DNA from: Ferroplasma sp. | GTDB lineage: Archaea > Thermoplasmatota > Thermoplasmata > Thermoplasmatales > Thermoplasmataceae | Length of the DNA stretch: 64,000 nt | Assembly: GCF_031200575.1 (NCBI RefSeq) | Contig: NZ_CP133597.1 | Coordinates: forward strand, 62,001-126,000 | Direction: 5' to 3' | Shown: one piece after another, positions 53,535-62,840 of the stretch | Layout: each line of letters starts with the position of its first letter | Position numbering within the stretch: the first letter of the stretch is position 1 | The notes under the pieces: generated by a model | Seen by the model: only the letters and a program-made list of their open reading frames with translations | What the model was told of the DNA's origin: nothing | Databases searched by the model: none | Position numbers and translations under genes: made by a program

Positions 53535-53909
53535 TTATTCCCCTATGTATGCTTTATATTCTTCCGGACTCATAGATTCATACTTTTCATCTGACATCTT
53601 AATCTTAACAAGCCAGTATTTATACGAATCCGAGTTTACCAGTTCAGGTTTTTCATTCAAATCCTGATTTGTTTCAATTACTTCCCCAGTTACGGGAAAA
53701 TAAACATCCTCGGCAGATTTTACGGATTCTATAGTAAGAAGTGTGTCCCCTGCCTTTCCTTTGGCTCCTTTACCGGGCATATCTATATAAACTATATCTG
53801 TAAGCTGGTGCTGTGCAAAATCGGTTATCCCTACTGTTGCTATTCCGTTTTCTATTTTAAACCACTCATGTGATTTGGTATATCTTAAATCTGCAGGTAT
53901 TGTGGACAT
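53535..53909 (-). CDS. gcvH: Glycine cleavage system H protein
   Basis: Lipoyl carrier. 124 residues; the lipoylated lysine is K64 in LLTIESVKSAEDVYFPVTG. The full H-protein fold is present (SHEWFKIENGIATVGITDFAQ). No gcvT, gcvP or lipoate ligase lies in this window, so it stands apart from the cleavage enzymes here. Confidence 0.95.
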   Translation of the reverse strand: MSTIPADLRYTKSHEWFKIENGIATVGITDFAQHQLTDIVYIDMPGKGAKGKAGDTLLTIESVKSAEDVYFPVTGEVIETNQDLNEKPELVNSDSYKYWLVKIKMSDEKYESMSPEEYKAYIGE

Positions 53910-53959
53910 AGTACTGTATAAATATTACCTATAAAAATACATAGGCATGGCAATACAGT

Positions 53960-55966
53960 TTAGAATGCCTGCCCTATATCCTTATTTTTTATTTCATTCA
54001 GCAAAACTGAAACAAAGCCGTCAAGGGTGTATTCTCTAGTTTTATCATTGCGATTTCTTACGGAAACGCTGTTGCTACTTGATTCCTTCTCACCTACAAC
54101 TATTATGTATGCCGGCCTCATTGGTCTTATCAGTTTAATTTTCTTGGATATTGTGCCATCTGATAGGTCCACTCTTGACCTAATGCCGTTTTCTATCAGT
54201 TTCTGGTTAATGCTTTTAGCATAGTTATTGTAGTTTTCAGATACAGGAATTACATATGCCTGAATAGGTGTAAGCCACAGTGGAAGTTTCCCATTAAAAT
54301 GTTCCAGAAGAATGGCAATAAAACGCTCATAACTTCCATATATTGCACGGTGAATGATTACGGGTCTAACCTTCTTATCACCACTATCTATATAGTAAAG
54401 ATCAAAATTGCCTGGCATGAAAAAATCAATCTGTATTGTTGAAAGCTGCCACTGCCTCCCCAGTGCATCCTTTATGTGTACATCTATTTTCGGCCCATAA
54501 AACGCAGCTTCTCCCGGATATTCGGTATATTTGAGACTAAGGCTGTTCAGGGCATTTCTCAGGTTTTCTGTTGCATTGTCCCACATTGTAAAATCGGCCT
54601 CAAGAACAGTTGAGCCGCAATTAGGGCATTTATATTCCTGTGATGCCGCCCTGAGCATGAATTTTTCGCCACAGGATGAACACTTATATGACATAAGATA
54701 ATTTTCAGAATGCTCTTTATCCATAACACTGAGGTCATAGGTAATTTCATCTGTGCCCATTATAGTTTTAAATATGGAGGGAATTATTTTCAATAGTGAT
54801 ACTGTTTCATCAAATATCTGATCTTCCCTGACAAATCCGTGGCCATCATCAATGGTAAACCCCCTTGGCCTTGTTAATCCACCCATCTCGCCTGATTTTT
54901 CATATCTATAAACAGTGCCGGCCTCAGAGTATTTTATGGGCATGTCACGATAACTGTAAATATTCCTCTGGAAGATTGCTATATGCCCCGGGCAGTTCAT
55001 GGGCTTTAAGCCGTAGCTGTCTCCGTTTGGCAGTGTAAATAGAAACATATCGTCCTTATATTTATAATAGTGGCCTGATTGCTTCCATATAATATCCTTA
55101 AATGCATGGGCTGTCCATACTTCTTCCCATCCACTTTTTGCGTTGAGTTCTTTCATATAATTTATAAGCTCGTTCCTGATCACTGCACCGTTAGGGGCAT
55201 AAAATGGCATGCCTGGAGCCCTTTCATTGTCAAAGGTAAAAAGATCCATCTCCTGACCGATTTTTCTATGATCTCTTTTCATGGCTTCTTCCCGCCTCTG
55301 CAGAAATTCTCTCAGCATCTTTCTGTCAGGAAATGCGGTTCCGTAAATCCTGATCATTCTCTCCTTATTTACATCTCCCTCATAGTTAGTGCTTGAGATA
55401 GATAAAAGCTTGAAAGCTTTTACAAAGCCGGTAGATGGAACGTGTGGCCCCCTGCAGAACTCTCTGTAATTGCCCTGAATGTACATACTGGATTCACTGC
55501 CATCCTGTACATTTTCATTGATTTTATCCTGCTTGTATTTATTTCCAGAAAATTCCTCTAGAAGTTTCAGTTTTGGTAAAATTTTTTTCTCTATTTTTAA
55601 ATTCTGATGCACAAGATCCTCCATTTTCTTTTCTATTGCTGGAAAATCCTCGGTGGATATGGGCTGCATGTTAAAATCATAGTAAAATGTATCTTCTCCC
55701 TCATTGCTGGTATTGGGCAGTGCATCCGGATAAAGTTCTACTATGGCATTCGCCAGAAGGTGGGCGGCACTATGAAGGAGTATTTTTTCACCCTCCCTGG
55801 AGTTAATGCTGATTAGTTCTATGTTCCCGTCCTCAGGAGATGCTTCTGATAAATCATATAACTTTCCATTTAACCGTGCTGCTACAATAGTATTTTTCTG
55901 GTTTGCAGGAACAATATCCTGAAATGCCTGTCCTTTTTTAATTTTAAAAAGTTGATTAGAATCCAT
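53960..55966 (-). CDS. thrS: Threonyl-tRNA synthetase, bacterial-type architecture
   Basis: 668 residues. A TGS-like N-terminus (FKIKKGQAFQDIVPA) is followed by the N2 editing domain with HSAAHLLANAIVELYP (HxxxH) and the EFCRGPHVPSTG motif, then the class II core with GLKPMNCPGHIAIF, MGGLTRPRGFTIDDGH and a C-terminal anticodon domain. A zinc-binding cysteine set is inserted (SYKCSSCGEKF...YKCPNCGS). Typical archaeal ThrRS uses a D-aminoacyl-tRNA deacylase-like editing domain instead, so this one has the bacterial/eukaryotic form. ATG 55966 preferred to TTG 55975. Confidence 0.94.
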   Translation of the reverse strand: MDSNQLFKIKKGQAFQDIVPANQKNTIVAARLNGKLYDLSEASPEDGNIELISINSREGEKILLHSAAHLLANAIVELYPDALPNTSNEGEDTFYYDFNMQPISTEDFPAIEKKMEDLVHQNLKIEKKILPKLKLLEEFSGNKYKQDKINENVQDGSESSMYIQGNYREFCRGPHVPSTGFVKAFKLLSISSTNYEGDVNKERMIRIYGTAFPDRKMLREFLQRREEAMKRDHRKIGQEMDLFTFDNERAPGMPFYAPNGAVIRNELINYMKELNAKSGWEEVWTAHAFKDIIWKQSGHYYKYKDDMFLFTLPNGDSYGLKPMNCPGHIAIFQRNIYSYRDMPIKYSEAGTVYRYEKSGEMGGLTRPRGFTIDDGHGFVREDQIFDETVSLLKIIPSIFKTIMGTDEITYDLSVMDKEHSENYLMSYKCSSCGEKFMLRAASQEYKCPNCGSTVLEADFTMWDNATENLRNALNSLSLKYTEYPGEAAFYGPKIDVHIKDALGRQWQLSTIQIDFFMPGNFDLYYIDSGDKKVRPVIIHRAIYGSYERFIAILLEHFNGKLPLWLTPIQAYVIPVSENYNNYAKSINQKLIENGIRSRVDLSDGTISKKIKLIRPMRPAYIIVVGEKESSSNSVSVRNRNDKTREYTLDGFVSVLLNEIKNKDIGQAF

Positions 55967-56053
55967 TATAACCAATATTTCTAAGGTATATTAATTTATT
56001 TTGACTGTTGAATCAAATCCGGATTTGCCAGTTCTTAAATACTGACCAACCTA

Positions 56054-56061
56054 TTTATAAT
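56054..56061 (+). promoter_or_regulatory. TATA box of the DsrE-like gene
   Basis: TTTATAAT at -26 to -19 from ATG 56080; consistent with a leaderless mRNA. Confidence 0.5.
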
Positions 56062-56079
56062 TTTATGTAATATTCTACC

Positions 56080-56415
56080 ATGTACAACGTAATTATATGC
56101 GGAAATGATTATTCAATGGCAAAAACAATATTCAAACAGATTAAAAATTTAAAAAATGCCATGCCTGATGCAAATATTGAGGTTGTTTTCAATAGGTCTG
56201 CAGTGAAAACACTTCTTAAGGGAAGCGAGTACATACCGGACATAAAAGAACTTATACAGTCAGGAATCAAAATAAATGCATGCAGAAATACACTTAAAGA
56301 AATGAAGCTCAGTGAAGAGGAAGTTGATACTGGTGCGGGAATAGGAATGGTGAATGCAGCGGTTGAGGAAATAGTTAGAAAACAGGCTGATGGGTATTAT
56401 TATCTGCAACTGTGA
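56080..56415 (+). CDS. DsrE/DsrF-like family protein
   Basis: 111 residues, alpha/beta. YNVIICGNDYSMAKTIFKQI, PDANIEVVFNRSAVKTLLKG and GIKINACRNTLKEM are typical of the DsrE/F-like fold (COG1416-like), with one Cys in the position used for sulfur binding by sulfur-relay members. Physiological role unknown. TTTATAATTT lies 19-26 nt upstream for a leaderless start. Confidence 0.85.
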   Translation: MYNVIICGNDYSMAKTIFKQIKNLKNAMPDANIEVVFNRSAVKTLLKGSEYIPDIKELIQSGIKINACRNTLKEMKLSEEEVDTGAGIGMVNAAVEEIVRKQADGYYYLQL

Positions 56416-56470
56416 TCAATCATTTATAATTTTCCACCGTAAAAATAATTATTATTTTTTAATGTAAAAA

Positions 56471-56543
56471 TGCAGGTGCCGGGATTTGAACCCGAGTCGA
56501 AAGCTTGGAAGGCTTCCGTGCTACCAGGCTACACCACACCTGC
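56471..56543 (-). tRNA. tRNA-Gly (TCC)
   Basis: Minus-strand cloverleaf: acceptor GCAGGTG with CACCTGC, anticodon stem GAAGC/GCTTT (one G-U pair) with loop CTTCCAA (anticodon TCC), T-arm with TTCAAAT loop, discriminator A. No intron. Confidence 0.96.
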
Positions 56544-56682
56544 TTAAGGCTTAATCACAACTCTATTTATTTATTTTTCTATTTCACTTATATAAGAAGC
56601 GTAAAATCATATAAACTGTATAATAATTTTAACCTCAGTATATGTCCTGAGTGCTATAATGAGGAGGAAGCCACATAAAATA

Positions 56683-57354
56683 TTAAATAGAATATTCGGC
56701 GATAATTGGTATTACTTTATGGGTTGAAACATGCGTTGAGGTTTCGTTTATGTATATATCTGCTACCGAATTCACAGGTGATGGGGCAGTTATATTAAAC
56801 ATAACATAACCGGTACTTTTATTATAAGTGTAATTTAATTGACTGCCATGTTCCTCTATGCTTATCCCTGTTATTGGGTACTTATATTCCGTGAAATACC
56901 TGAGCGTGTAATTATCTCCTGTAACAAGTTCATATTCCTTGTCCGTTTCCTTCATGGCAGTCCAGTTTCCATGGCCCACCTGATATTCCAGATCTATAAC
57001 CTCCGGCCCGGAAACAACATGCAATGGAGGATTGAGAGCGATTATCCAGAACACAAACCAGGTAATTATAAGCTCAAGGTATACCAACATCTTATGTGAT
57101 GTTTGCTTTGGAATTGCAATCTTGAACATTTTGATTAAATTTCTCAAAAAGTAGATAACAACTATTATTAGTATTATTGCAAGGTACCAGAACCCGTAAA
57201 TTTCTAATTCCCCTGAAAGAAGTCCTACCAATGCCCCGGTTATAAATACCAGTATAATGGCCTTGGCCCGCTCCCTCTCATAAGAGAGATACTGCCTCTT
57301 GTCAAATTTAGGTTCCTCAAATAGGGGCTCTTCATTTTTCTTTGGATTTGCCAT
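56683..57354 (-). CDS. Membrane protein with C-terminal extracytoplasmic domain, unknown
   Basis: 223 residues: hydrophilic start, helices at about 32-48, 53-69 and 86-106, then an extracytoplasmic strand-rich domain (SGPEVIDLEYQVGHGNWTAM, ISIEEHGSQLNYTYNKSTG) that looks Ig-like. It starts 4 nt after the tpiA stop and is likely co-transcribed with it. No family recognised. Confidence 0.65.
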   Translation of the reverse strand: MANPKKNEEPLFEEPKFDKRQYLSYERERAKAIILVFITGALVGLLSGELEIYGFWYLAIILIIVVIYFLRNLIKMFKIAIPKQTSHKMLVYLELIITWFVFWIIALNPPLHVVSGPEVIDLEYQVGHGNWTAMKETDKEYELVTGDNYTLRYFTEYKYPITGISIEEHGSQLNYTYNKSTGYVMFNITAPSPVNSVADIYINETSTHVSTHKVIPIIAEYSI

Positions 57355-57358
57355 AGCT

Positions 57359-58009
57359 TTACCTGTTACCCATTAATGAAACCAACATATTTATTGGTTT
57401 CGCATTTCTTATTATTCCAGAGGCAATAAGCACGCCGTTAGCTCCAAGATCCATTGATGTTTCCACGTCATGCCTGTTTTTAACACCGGCACCAACAAGA
57501 AGCTTTGTTTTACCATCACAGATTTTTGCAGCTTTTTCTATGATATCAGGTTTAGCCGATGATACTGAAATATCCCCGCCTATGAGTTCAGGTGGCTCGT
57601 ATGCTATATACTCTGGTTCCAGTATTGAGTATTTTTTAATTTCGTCAAGATTTTCCACGCACAGAACAATTTTAAAATCCATTTCCAGAGATCTTTTGAC
57701 TGTTTTAGTTATCTCCACAGGGGGGATTCTCCTTTCAGAATGATTCAGTAAAGACCCGTTAATTCCCATACCCTTCATGGATTCCATGGAAATCGATCCT
57801 GTAAATGCACCAAAACCATTTGAATCTACGTGCTGCCCATATATTTGTAGATCGGGGAACTCGCGCTGTAGCCTCAAATCCAGGGGCGATAGGCAGTAAT
57901 AAACGCCATTCTGGGTATCCAGACCTTCAAAATCCTGTAAAAGCTTTTCAACGTTGTATCCTACAGCATTTTCATAATGTTTGAAATTGATGAATATATC
58001 CGGCTTCAT
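57359..58009 (-). CDS. tpiA: Triosephosphate isomerase (archaeal short type)
   Basis: Interconverts DHAP and glyceraldehyde 3-phosphate. 216 residues starting MKPDIFINFKHYE; catalytic His in LLNHSERR, catalytic Glu in EPEYIAYEPPELIG, and phosphate loop GANGVLIASGI. ATG 58009 is chosen over 58024 because the TATA box at 58031-58038 is at -29 to -22 from it. Confidence 0.94.
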   Translation of the reverse strand: MKPDIFINFKHYENAVGYNVEKLLQDFEGLDTQNGVYYCLSPLDLRLQREFPDLQIYGQHVDSNGFGAFTGSISMESMKGMGINGSLLNHSERRIPPVEITKTVKRSLEMDFKIVLCVENLDEIKKYSILEPEYIAYEPPELIGGDISVSSAKPDIIEKAAKICDGKTKLLVGAGVKNRHDVETSMDLGANGVLIASGIIRNAKPINMLVSLMGNR

Positions 58010-58030
58010 GGAACAGTATTTCATTTTAGA

Positions 58031-58038
58031 ATATAAAA
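58031..58038 (-). promoter_or_regulatory. TATA box of tpiA
   Basis: TTTTATAT on the minus strand at -29 to -22 from ATG 58009; it decides between the two possible starts. Confidence 0.55.
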
Positions 58039-58166
58039 ACAGGTATGTTATTTACTGGTACCATTAAAATGCTAAAATTTGAATGTATATATGTCACTTA
58101 ATTATTTATTCTTATACTATTATTATATTCAATAATGCTTAAATAATATGTATATATTCACATATT

Positions 58167-59420
58167 ATGATAACATCAGTTAACAGAGATATAATGCCAG
58201 AAAACTGGTACAACGTAGTTCCAGACCTTCCAGAGCCACTGGCCCCGCCAAGGGATTCAAAACAGGACTTTTCATCCATAAATCTGCTCAATAAAATACT
58301 TCCCAAGGAAGTTTTGAAGCAGGAATTTACCTTCAGGAGATATGAGAAAATACCGGATGAGGTTATGGAGCAGTATGAACAGATCGGAAGACCGACACCG
58401 CTCATAAGGGCAAGAAATCTTGAAAAACATCTGGGATACCGTGGAAAGATTTTCTATAAATATGAGGGGGCTACGGCCACAGGCTCCCATAAAATAAATA
58501 CTGCAATACCGCAGGCATATTATGCAATGAAGGAGGGTGTTAATGGCGTAACAACAGAGACAGGTGCAGGCCAGTGGGGATCAGCCACAGCACTGGCCGC
58601 ATCACTTTACGGATTACCGGCCCAGATTTTCATGGTTAGAATTAGCTTTGAGCAGAAACCACTAAGAAAGACTGTAATGAACCTCTACAATGGAAATGTA
58701 GTTCCAAGCCCATCAACACTTACAGAATACGGGAGGAAAATATTGAAAGAGCACCCTGATACACCAGGAACGCTGGGTATCGGCATAAGTGAGGCAGTTG
58801 AATATGCGCTTGACCATGATTATCGATATATGGTTGCAAGCGTTATGAATGTTTCACTTACACATCAGAGTGTTATAGGCCAGGAAACGAAGAAACAGCT
58901 TGAAATACTTGGGGAACATGCTGACGTACTGATAGGATGTGTTGGCGGCGGAAGCAACTTCGGGGGATTCACCTTCCCATTTATCCCGGATGGTGATGAG
59001 ACTGAGATAATTGCAACGACGGCTGATGAGGTGCCTAAATTTTCCAGGGGCGATTATAAATACGATCTTGTTGATTCTGCCGGCGTTCTTCCAGAATTGC
59101 GCATGTATTCTCTTGGCGCTGATTTTGTTCCTCCCACAATATATGCTGGTGGTTTAAGGTATCATGGTGCATCACCATCACTTTCATTGCTTATCAACAG
59201 GGGCAGAATAAAAAGTGATGAGGTTACAGAGAGCGAGGTAAAGGATGCCTTAAGAACATTTGCCAATACGCAGGGTATTATAGCAGCTCCGGAATCAGGA
59301 CATGCAATAGCCACAGCAATAAATTATGTAAAGGCTCACAGAAACGAGAACAAGACAATAGTTGTAAATGTAAGCGGGCACGGTATGCTGGATCTTTCTA
59401 TTTTCGGTGAAAAGCAATGA
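58167..59420 (+). CDS. trpB: Tryptophan synthase beta chain, TrpB2 type
   Basis: Condenses indole with L-serine. 417 residues; the PLP lysine lies in TGSHKINTAIPQAYY. The N-terminus ENWYNVVPDLPEPLAPPRDS and internal inserts mark the TrpB2 subgroup, which is longer than TrpB1 (about 400). It is the first gene of the trp operon and overlaps trpA by 4 nt (ATGA). CTTAAATAA about 24-32 nt upstream is the likely promoter. Confidence 0.94.
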   Translation: MITSVNRDIMPENWYNVVPDLPEPLAPPRDSKQDFSSINLLNKILPKEVLKQEFTFRRYEKIPDEVMEQYEQIGRPTPLIRARNLEKHLGYRGKIFYKYEGATATGSHKINTAIPQAYYAMKEGVNGVTTETGAGQWGSATALAASLYGLPAQIFMVRISFEQKPLRKTVMNLYNGNVVPSPSTLTEYGRKILKEHPDTPGTLGIGISEAVEYALDHDYRYMVASVMNVSLTHQSVIGQETKKQLEILGEHADVLIGCVGGGSNFGGFTFPFIPDGDETEIIATTADEVPKFSRGDYKYDLVDSAGVLPELRMYSLGADFVPPTIYAGGLRYHGASPSLSLLINRGRIKSDEVTESEVKDALRTFANTQGIIAAPESGHAIATAINYVKAHRNENKTIVVNVSGHGMLDLSIFGEKQ

Positions 59421-60151
59421 AAAAACTTATTCCATATTTTACCCTTGGATATCCAGATAATTCGAGGCTCTGCAGGTTCCTGGACATACTTCCGGTGGAA
59501 AAAATAAATTATATTGAATTTGGTTTTCCATCAGATGACCCGCGTTACGACGGACCGGTAATAAGAAAAACCCACAGTGTTGGGAACAGTAATTTCTCAG
59601 ATAGTGTTTACAGTAAATATTTTGATTATTTTTATAAAAACCACATAAAGATGTATTCATTATCCTATTTTTCTGATATAAAGGATAGATTCGATGAATT
59701 TATTGCATATCTTCAGAAGAACAGGTTTTCTGGAATAATCATACCTGACCTAATAATAGATTACTTCAGTGAATCAAGAGGGGTGATTGAAGATTTGAAT
59801 AAAAGAGGGTTCGAATACATACCCTTCTTCTCGCCGGCTACTCCAGATTCCATAATAAAAAATGTGGCATCCCTTACAGATTCCTGGATCTATTATGGTC
59901 TCCAACCTTCTACAGGCATAGAAATACCATATGAACTGGATTATACAACAGAACGGATTAATACCCTGCTGCCAGGAAGGGAGATAACCTACGGGTTCGG
60001 AATCAAAAGCGATGAGGATATAAAAAATCTCATGAAGAATGGGGGTTCCGGGGTTGCCATTGGAACTTATCTGGTAAAGATGATAGACAGTGGCGATGAG
60101 AAGGGCTTTGTTGATTATATAAACAGGATGAGGGGTGTTCTTGATGCGTGA
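59417..60151 (+). CDS. trpA: Tryptophan synthase alpha chain
   Basis: Cleaves indole-3-glycerol phosphate to indole. 244 residues; catalytic Glu34 in YIEFGFPSDDP and Asp45 in YDGPV are kept. The phosphate loop GVAIGTYLVKMI is near the C-terminus. Coupled to trpB by a 4-nt overlap. Sequence is divergent (the 'GIPFSDP' block reads GFPSDDP). Confidence 0.93.
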   Translation: MKKLIPYFTLGYPDNSRLCRFLDILPVEKINYIEFGFPSDDPRYDGPVIRKTHSVGNSNFSDSVYSKYFDYFYKNHIKMYSLSYFSDIKDRFDEFIAYLQKNRFSGIIIPDLIIDYFSESRGVIEDLNKRGFEYIPFFSPATPDSIIKNVASLTDSWIYYGLQPSTGIEIPYELDYTTERINTLLPGREITYGFGIKSDEDIKNLMKNGGSGVAIGTYLVKMIDSGDEKGFVDYINRMRGVLDA

Positions 60152-61115
60152 AACAGAATACACTGTGGCAAACAGCACCGTTATGAATGCCATGGAATCT
60201 ATGAAAAGGCTTGTTGACAGGCCTGACAGGGAAAAGGTAGAATTCCTTACAGAAATCCACAAGAGGGGTGAAACACCAGAGGAGATCGCCGGGTTTGCTA
60301 TGGCCCTGAGGGATATGGCTGAGATCAATGTGAAATATCCAGGTTTAACTGACGTCGTTGGGACCGGTGGAGACGGAAAGAACACAGTAAATGTGAGCAC
60401 TGCAGTAAGCATCGTCCTGGCATCCATGGGAATAAAAACAGCCAAGCATGGTAATTTTGGGATTACAGGCCACCATGGAAGTGCCGACTTTATGAAATAT
60501 ACTGGTTATAACTTCTATATGGATGAAAATGAAATAATAAGAAACCTTGACAGCAAAAATTATGTGTATATACTCGCCCCGCAGTATAATAAGAGTTTTG
60601 CAAAATTTGCAAGTGCAAGAAAAATGATCAGTTTCAGGACAGTTTTTAACATACTTGGGCCCCTGACAAATCCATTAAATCCAGAAAGGGTGGTTTTAGG
60701 GACATACAGTGACGACCTTGCGGACCTCTATGCACATGTAATCCTGCAGGAAGGAAAAAAGGGTTTCATAATACATTCCAGCGATGGCATGGATGAGATA
60801 TCTCCAAATAGCGAAAACCTGCTTTATTACGTTAATGGCAAAATAGAAAAAACAAAAATAGACCCTGTAAATTTGACCGGCCATAGTACTGGAATTGAGA
60901 GAATATCCACCGTGGATCCAGAAAAGAGTTTCAAAATGCTGCTTTCAGGACTTTCAGGAGAAAACAGGGATGTAGAGGAATTCATAGGATTAAACGCGGT
61001 GCCAGCCATAATGATCAATGGAATGGCAAATACGGCAGAGGAGGCATTTGATCTCGCAGTAAAAAGCATAGAATCAGGAATCGCAATAAAAAAGTTAAAG
61101 GAGGTGTGCAAATGA
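60144..61115 (+). CDS. trpD: Anthranilate phosphoribosyltransferase
   Basis: 323 residues. PRPP and Mg sites: VVGTGGDGKNTVNVSTA and KHGNFGITGHHGSADF. Catalyses anthranilate plus PRPP to phosphoribosylanthranilate. ATG 60144 has GGGGTG upstream; an in-frame GTG at 60135 is less likely. Overlaps trpA by 8 nt. Confidence 0.95.
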   Translation: MRETEYTVANSTVMNAMESMKRLVDRPDREKVEFLTEIHKRGETPEEIAGFAMALRDMAEINVKYPGLTDVVGTGGDGKNTVNVSTAVSIVLASMGIKTAKHGNFGITGHHGSADFMKYTGYNFYMDENEIIRNLDSKNYVYILAPQYNKSFAKFASARKMISFRTVFNILGPLTNPLNPERVVLGTYSDDLADLYAHVILQEGKKGFIIHSSDGMDEISPNSENLLYYVNGKIEKTKIDPVNLTGHSTGIERISTVDPEKSFKMLLSGLSGENRDVEEFIGLNAVPAIMINGMANTAEEAFDLAVKSIESGIAIKKLKEVCK

Positions 61116-61702
61116 AGGTCAAGATATGCGGCATAACCAATGAGGAGGATGCAGATTATTCACTGAAAATGGGCGCTGATATTATTGGTGTTATACTTGA
61201 CTTAAATGTAAAAAGGCACGGTACAGTGCAATTAATTGAAAGGATTAAAAAAATGCACCCGGAGGCACAGGTTGCAGGGGTTTACACGTACATGCCCAGA
61301 TCAGTTGGAAAAGAGGATTATGTACAGCTCCATTTCAACCATTCGCCGGAAGACATAGCCTATGTAAAGAATGTGATGGGTAAAAGAGTCATATCTGTAA
61401 TTGATCTGCATTGTAATCATATTAGTGAAAAAATAACATCGTATCTTAATGCCGGATCCGATTATATTCTTCTGGAAGACCGGGATGGAATTATTAAAAG
61501 AAAACCGCAGCTAATGGGACTTAACATGGAAAGGATAGGTATAGCTGGAAAGATAGACTCCCGCAACCTGAAACAGCTCGTGGAATTAAATCCTGATCTG
61601 ATTGACGTGAGTAGTTCCCTTGAGGAGAGAACAGGGAAAAAATCCTTTGAAAAAATTGATGAGTTTTTCTGTAGTCTGGGTGAGCGCGGTGCTATTAGAT
61701 AG
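61112..61702 (+). CDS. trpF: Phosphoribosylanthranilate isomerase
   Basis: 196 residues starting MKVKICGITNEEDADYS, with the catalytic Cys6 and a late DVSSSLEERTGKKS phosphate-binding block (general acid Asp). ATG 61112 overlaps the trpD stop (ATGA) and has AAAGGAGGTG 6 nt upstream, the strongest ribosome-binding site in the operon. Confidence 0.94.
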   Translation: MKVKICGITNEEDADYSLKMGADIIGVILDLNVKRHGTVQLIERIKKMHPEAQVAGVYTYMPRSVGKEDYVQLHFNHSPEDIAYVKNVMGKRVISVIDLHCNHISEKITSYLNAGSDYILLEDRDGIIKRKPQLMGLNMERIGIAGKIDSRNLKQLVELNPDLIDVSSSLEERTGKKSFEKIDEFFCSLGERGAIR

Positions 61703-62840
61703 AATCAACGAATTCAGGGATAAAAATTTTGCATACTTCTGCAGGTTCGGGGATGAGAGGATATCAGGCATGGAAAGGCTATTTATTTCTGAAAATGCCC
61801 CTGTAAATGTATATAAAAATGCAGTTAGTTACATGAATAACCAGTTCATGAAGGTGGTATCTGAAAACAAAACAATACCAATTTTCGTATCATATGATTT
61901 TGTTGATGACATTTATCCTGATATTATGCTGAAAAGATCAGAATGGCCACAGATTTCCTACATAATCCCCGATAGGGAATACAGCCAGCCTTTTACGAGA
62001 ACAGCGGAATCTATAAAAACTGCCTCTACTGTGCAGCCAGATCCGGATCTGGAGAAAGATATAGAATCAGTTATTGAACGGATTAAAAATGGAGACCTTC
62101 TTCAGATAGTACTCTCAAGGAGATTCAATCTGGGGGATTACGATCCGCTGTATATACTGAGGAAATTTATGGCCGGTGACAGGTCCCTTTACGTCTATTA
62201 TTACAAATTTGGGGATCTTGAAATTATAGGAAGCTCCCCTGAAAATCTTGTTTCACTTCATGACAGTCGCATAGAAATATTCCCTGTTGCCGGAACCCGC
62301 AGGAGGGGCGAAACAGAAGAAGAGGATGAAATTCTTGAAAATGACCTTAAAAACGATGAGAAGGAACTTCTGGAGCACAGGATGCTTGTGGATCTGGCAA
62401 GAAACGATCTGGGAAGGATATGCACACCAGGTTCTGTTAGGGTTGAAAAATCCATGGATGTTGAAAAATTTGCCAGCGTACAGCATCTTGTTAGCAGGGT
62501 ATCGGGTATACCGGAAAATTATGGATTCGGTGACATACTCGCATCGGTGTTCCCGGCAGGCACCGTAAGCGGAGCCCCTAAAAAAAAGGCAATGACATTG
62601 ATAAACCAGTATGAAAAAACTCCCCGGGGCCCATATGCAGGTGCACTGGGCATAGCTGGAAATAATGAACTTGACCTTGCCCTCCTGATCAGAAGCCTTT
62701 ATAGAAATCGTACTGAAAATTATACACAGGCCGGGGCGGGCATAGTAAAGGACTCTGTTCCTGTTAATGAAGTAAATGAAATGTATTCAAAGATTTTAAC
62801 CGTTACAGGTGGTTTATATGAAAAAAATATTGATTATTGA
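61689..62840 (+). CDS. trpE: Anthranilate synthase component I (N-terminally short)
   Basis: Aminase subunit: chorismate to anthranilate. Core motifs VAGTRRRGETEEED, LVDLARNDLGRIC and FPAGTVSGAPKKKAM are intact. The open frame extends into trpF, but I start at GTG 61689 because GGGTGA lies 5 nt upstream; GTG 61680 is an alternative. This gives 383 residues, shorter than the usual 450-500. The N-terminal tryptophan-binding motif LLES reads LLDR here (residues 2-5). Confidence 0.9.
   Translation: MLLDRINEFRDKNFAYFCRFGDERISGMERLFISENAPVNVYKNAVSYMNNQFMKVVSENKTIPIFVSYDFVDDIYPDIMLKRSEWPQISYIIPDREYSQPFTRTAESIKTASTVQPDPDLEKDIESVIERIKNGDLLQIVLSRRFNLGDYDPLYILRKFMAGDRSLYVYYYKFGDLEIIGSSPENLVSLHDSRIEIFPVAGTRRRGETEEEDEILENDLKNDEKELLEHRMLVDLARNDLGRICTPGSVRVEKSMDVEKFASVQHLVSRVSGIPENYGFGDILASVFPAGTVSGAPKKKAMTLINQYEKTPRGPYAGALGIAGNNELDLALLIRSLYRNRTENYTQAGAGIVKDSVPVNEVNEMYSKILTVTGGLYEKNIDY

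Noticed and set aside
56659-56727. 22-codon plus-strand frame with a strong AGGAGG-like start region
   Set aside because: It runs into the 3' end of the minus-strand membrane protein gene and has no recognisable sequence.
61620-61688. Upstream part of the trpE open frame
   Set aside because: It lies inside trpF in another frame and has no start signal; GTG 61689 has a well-placed ribosome-binding site.
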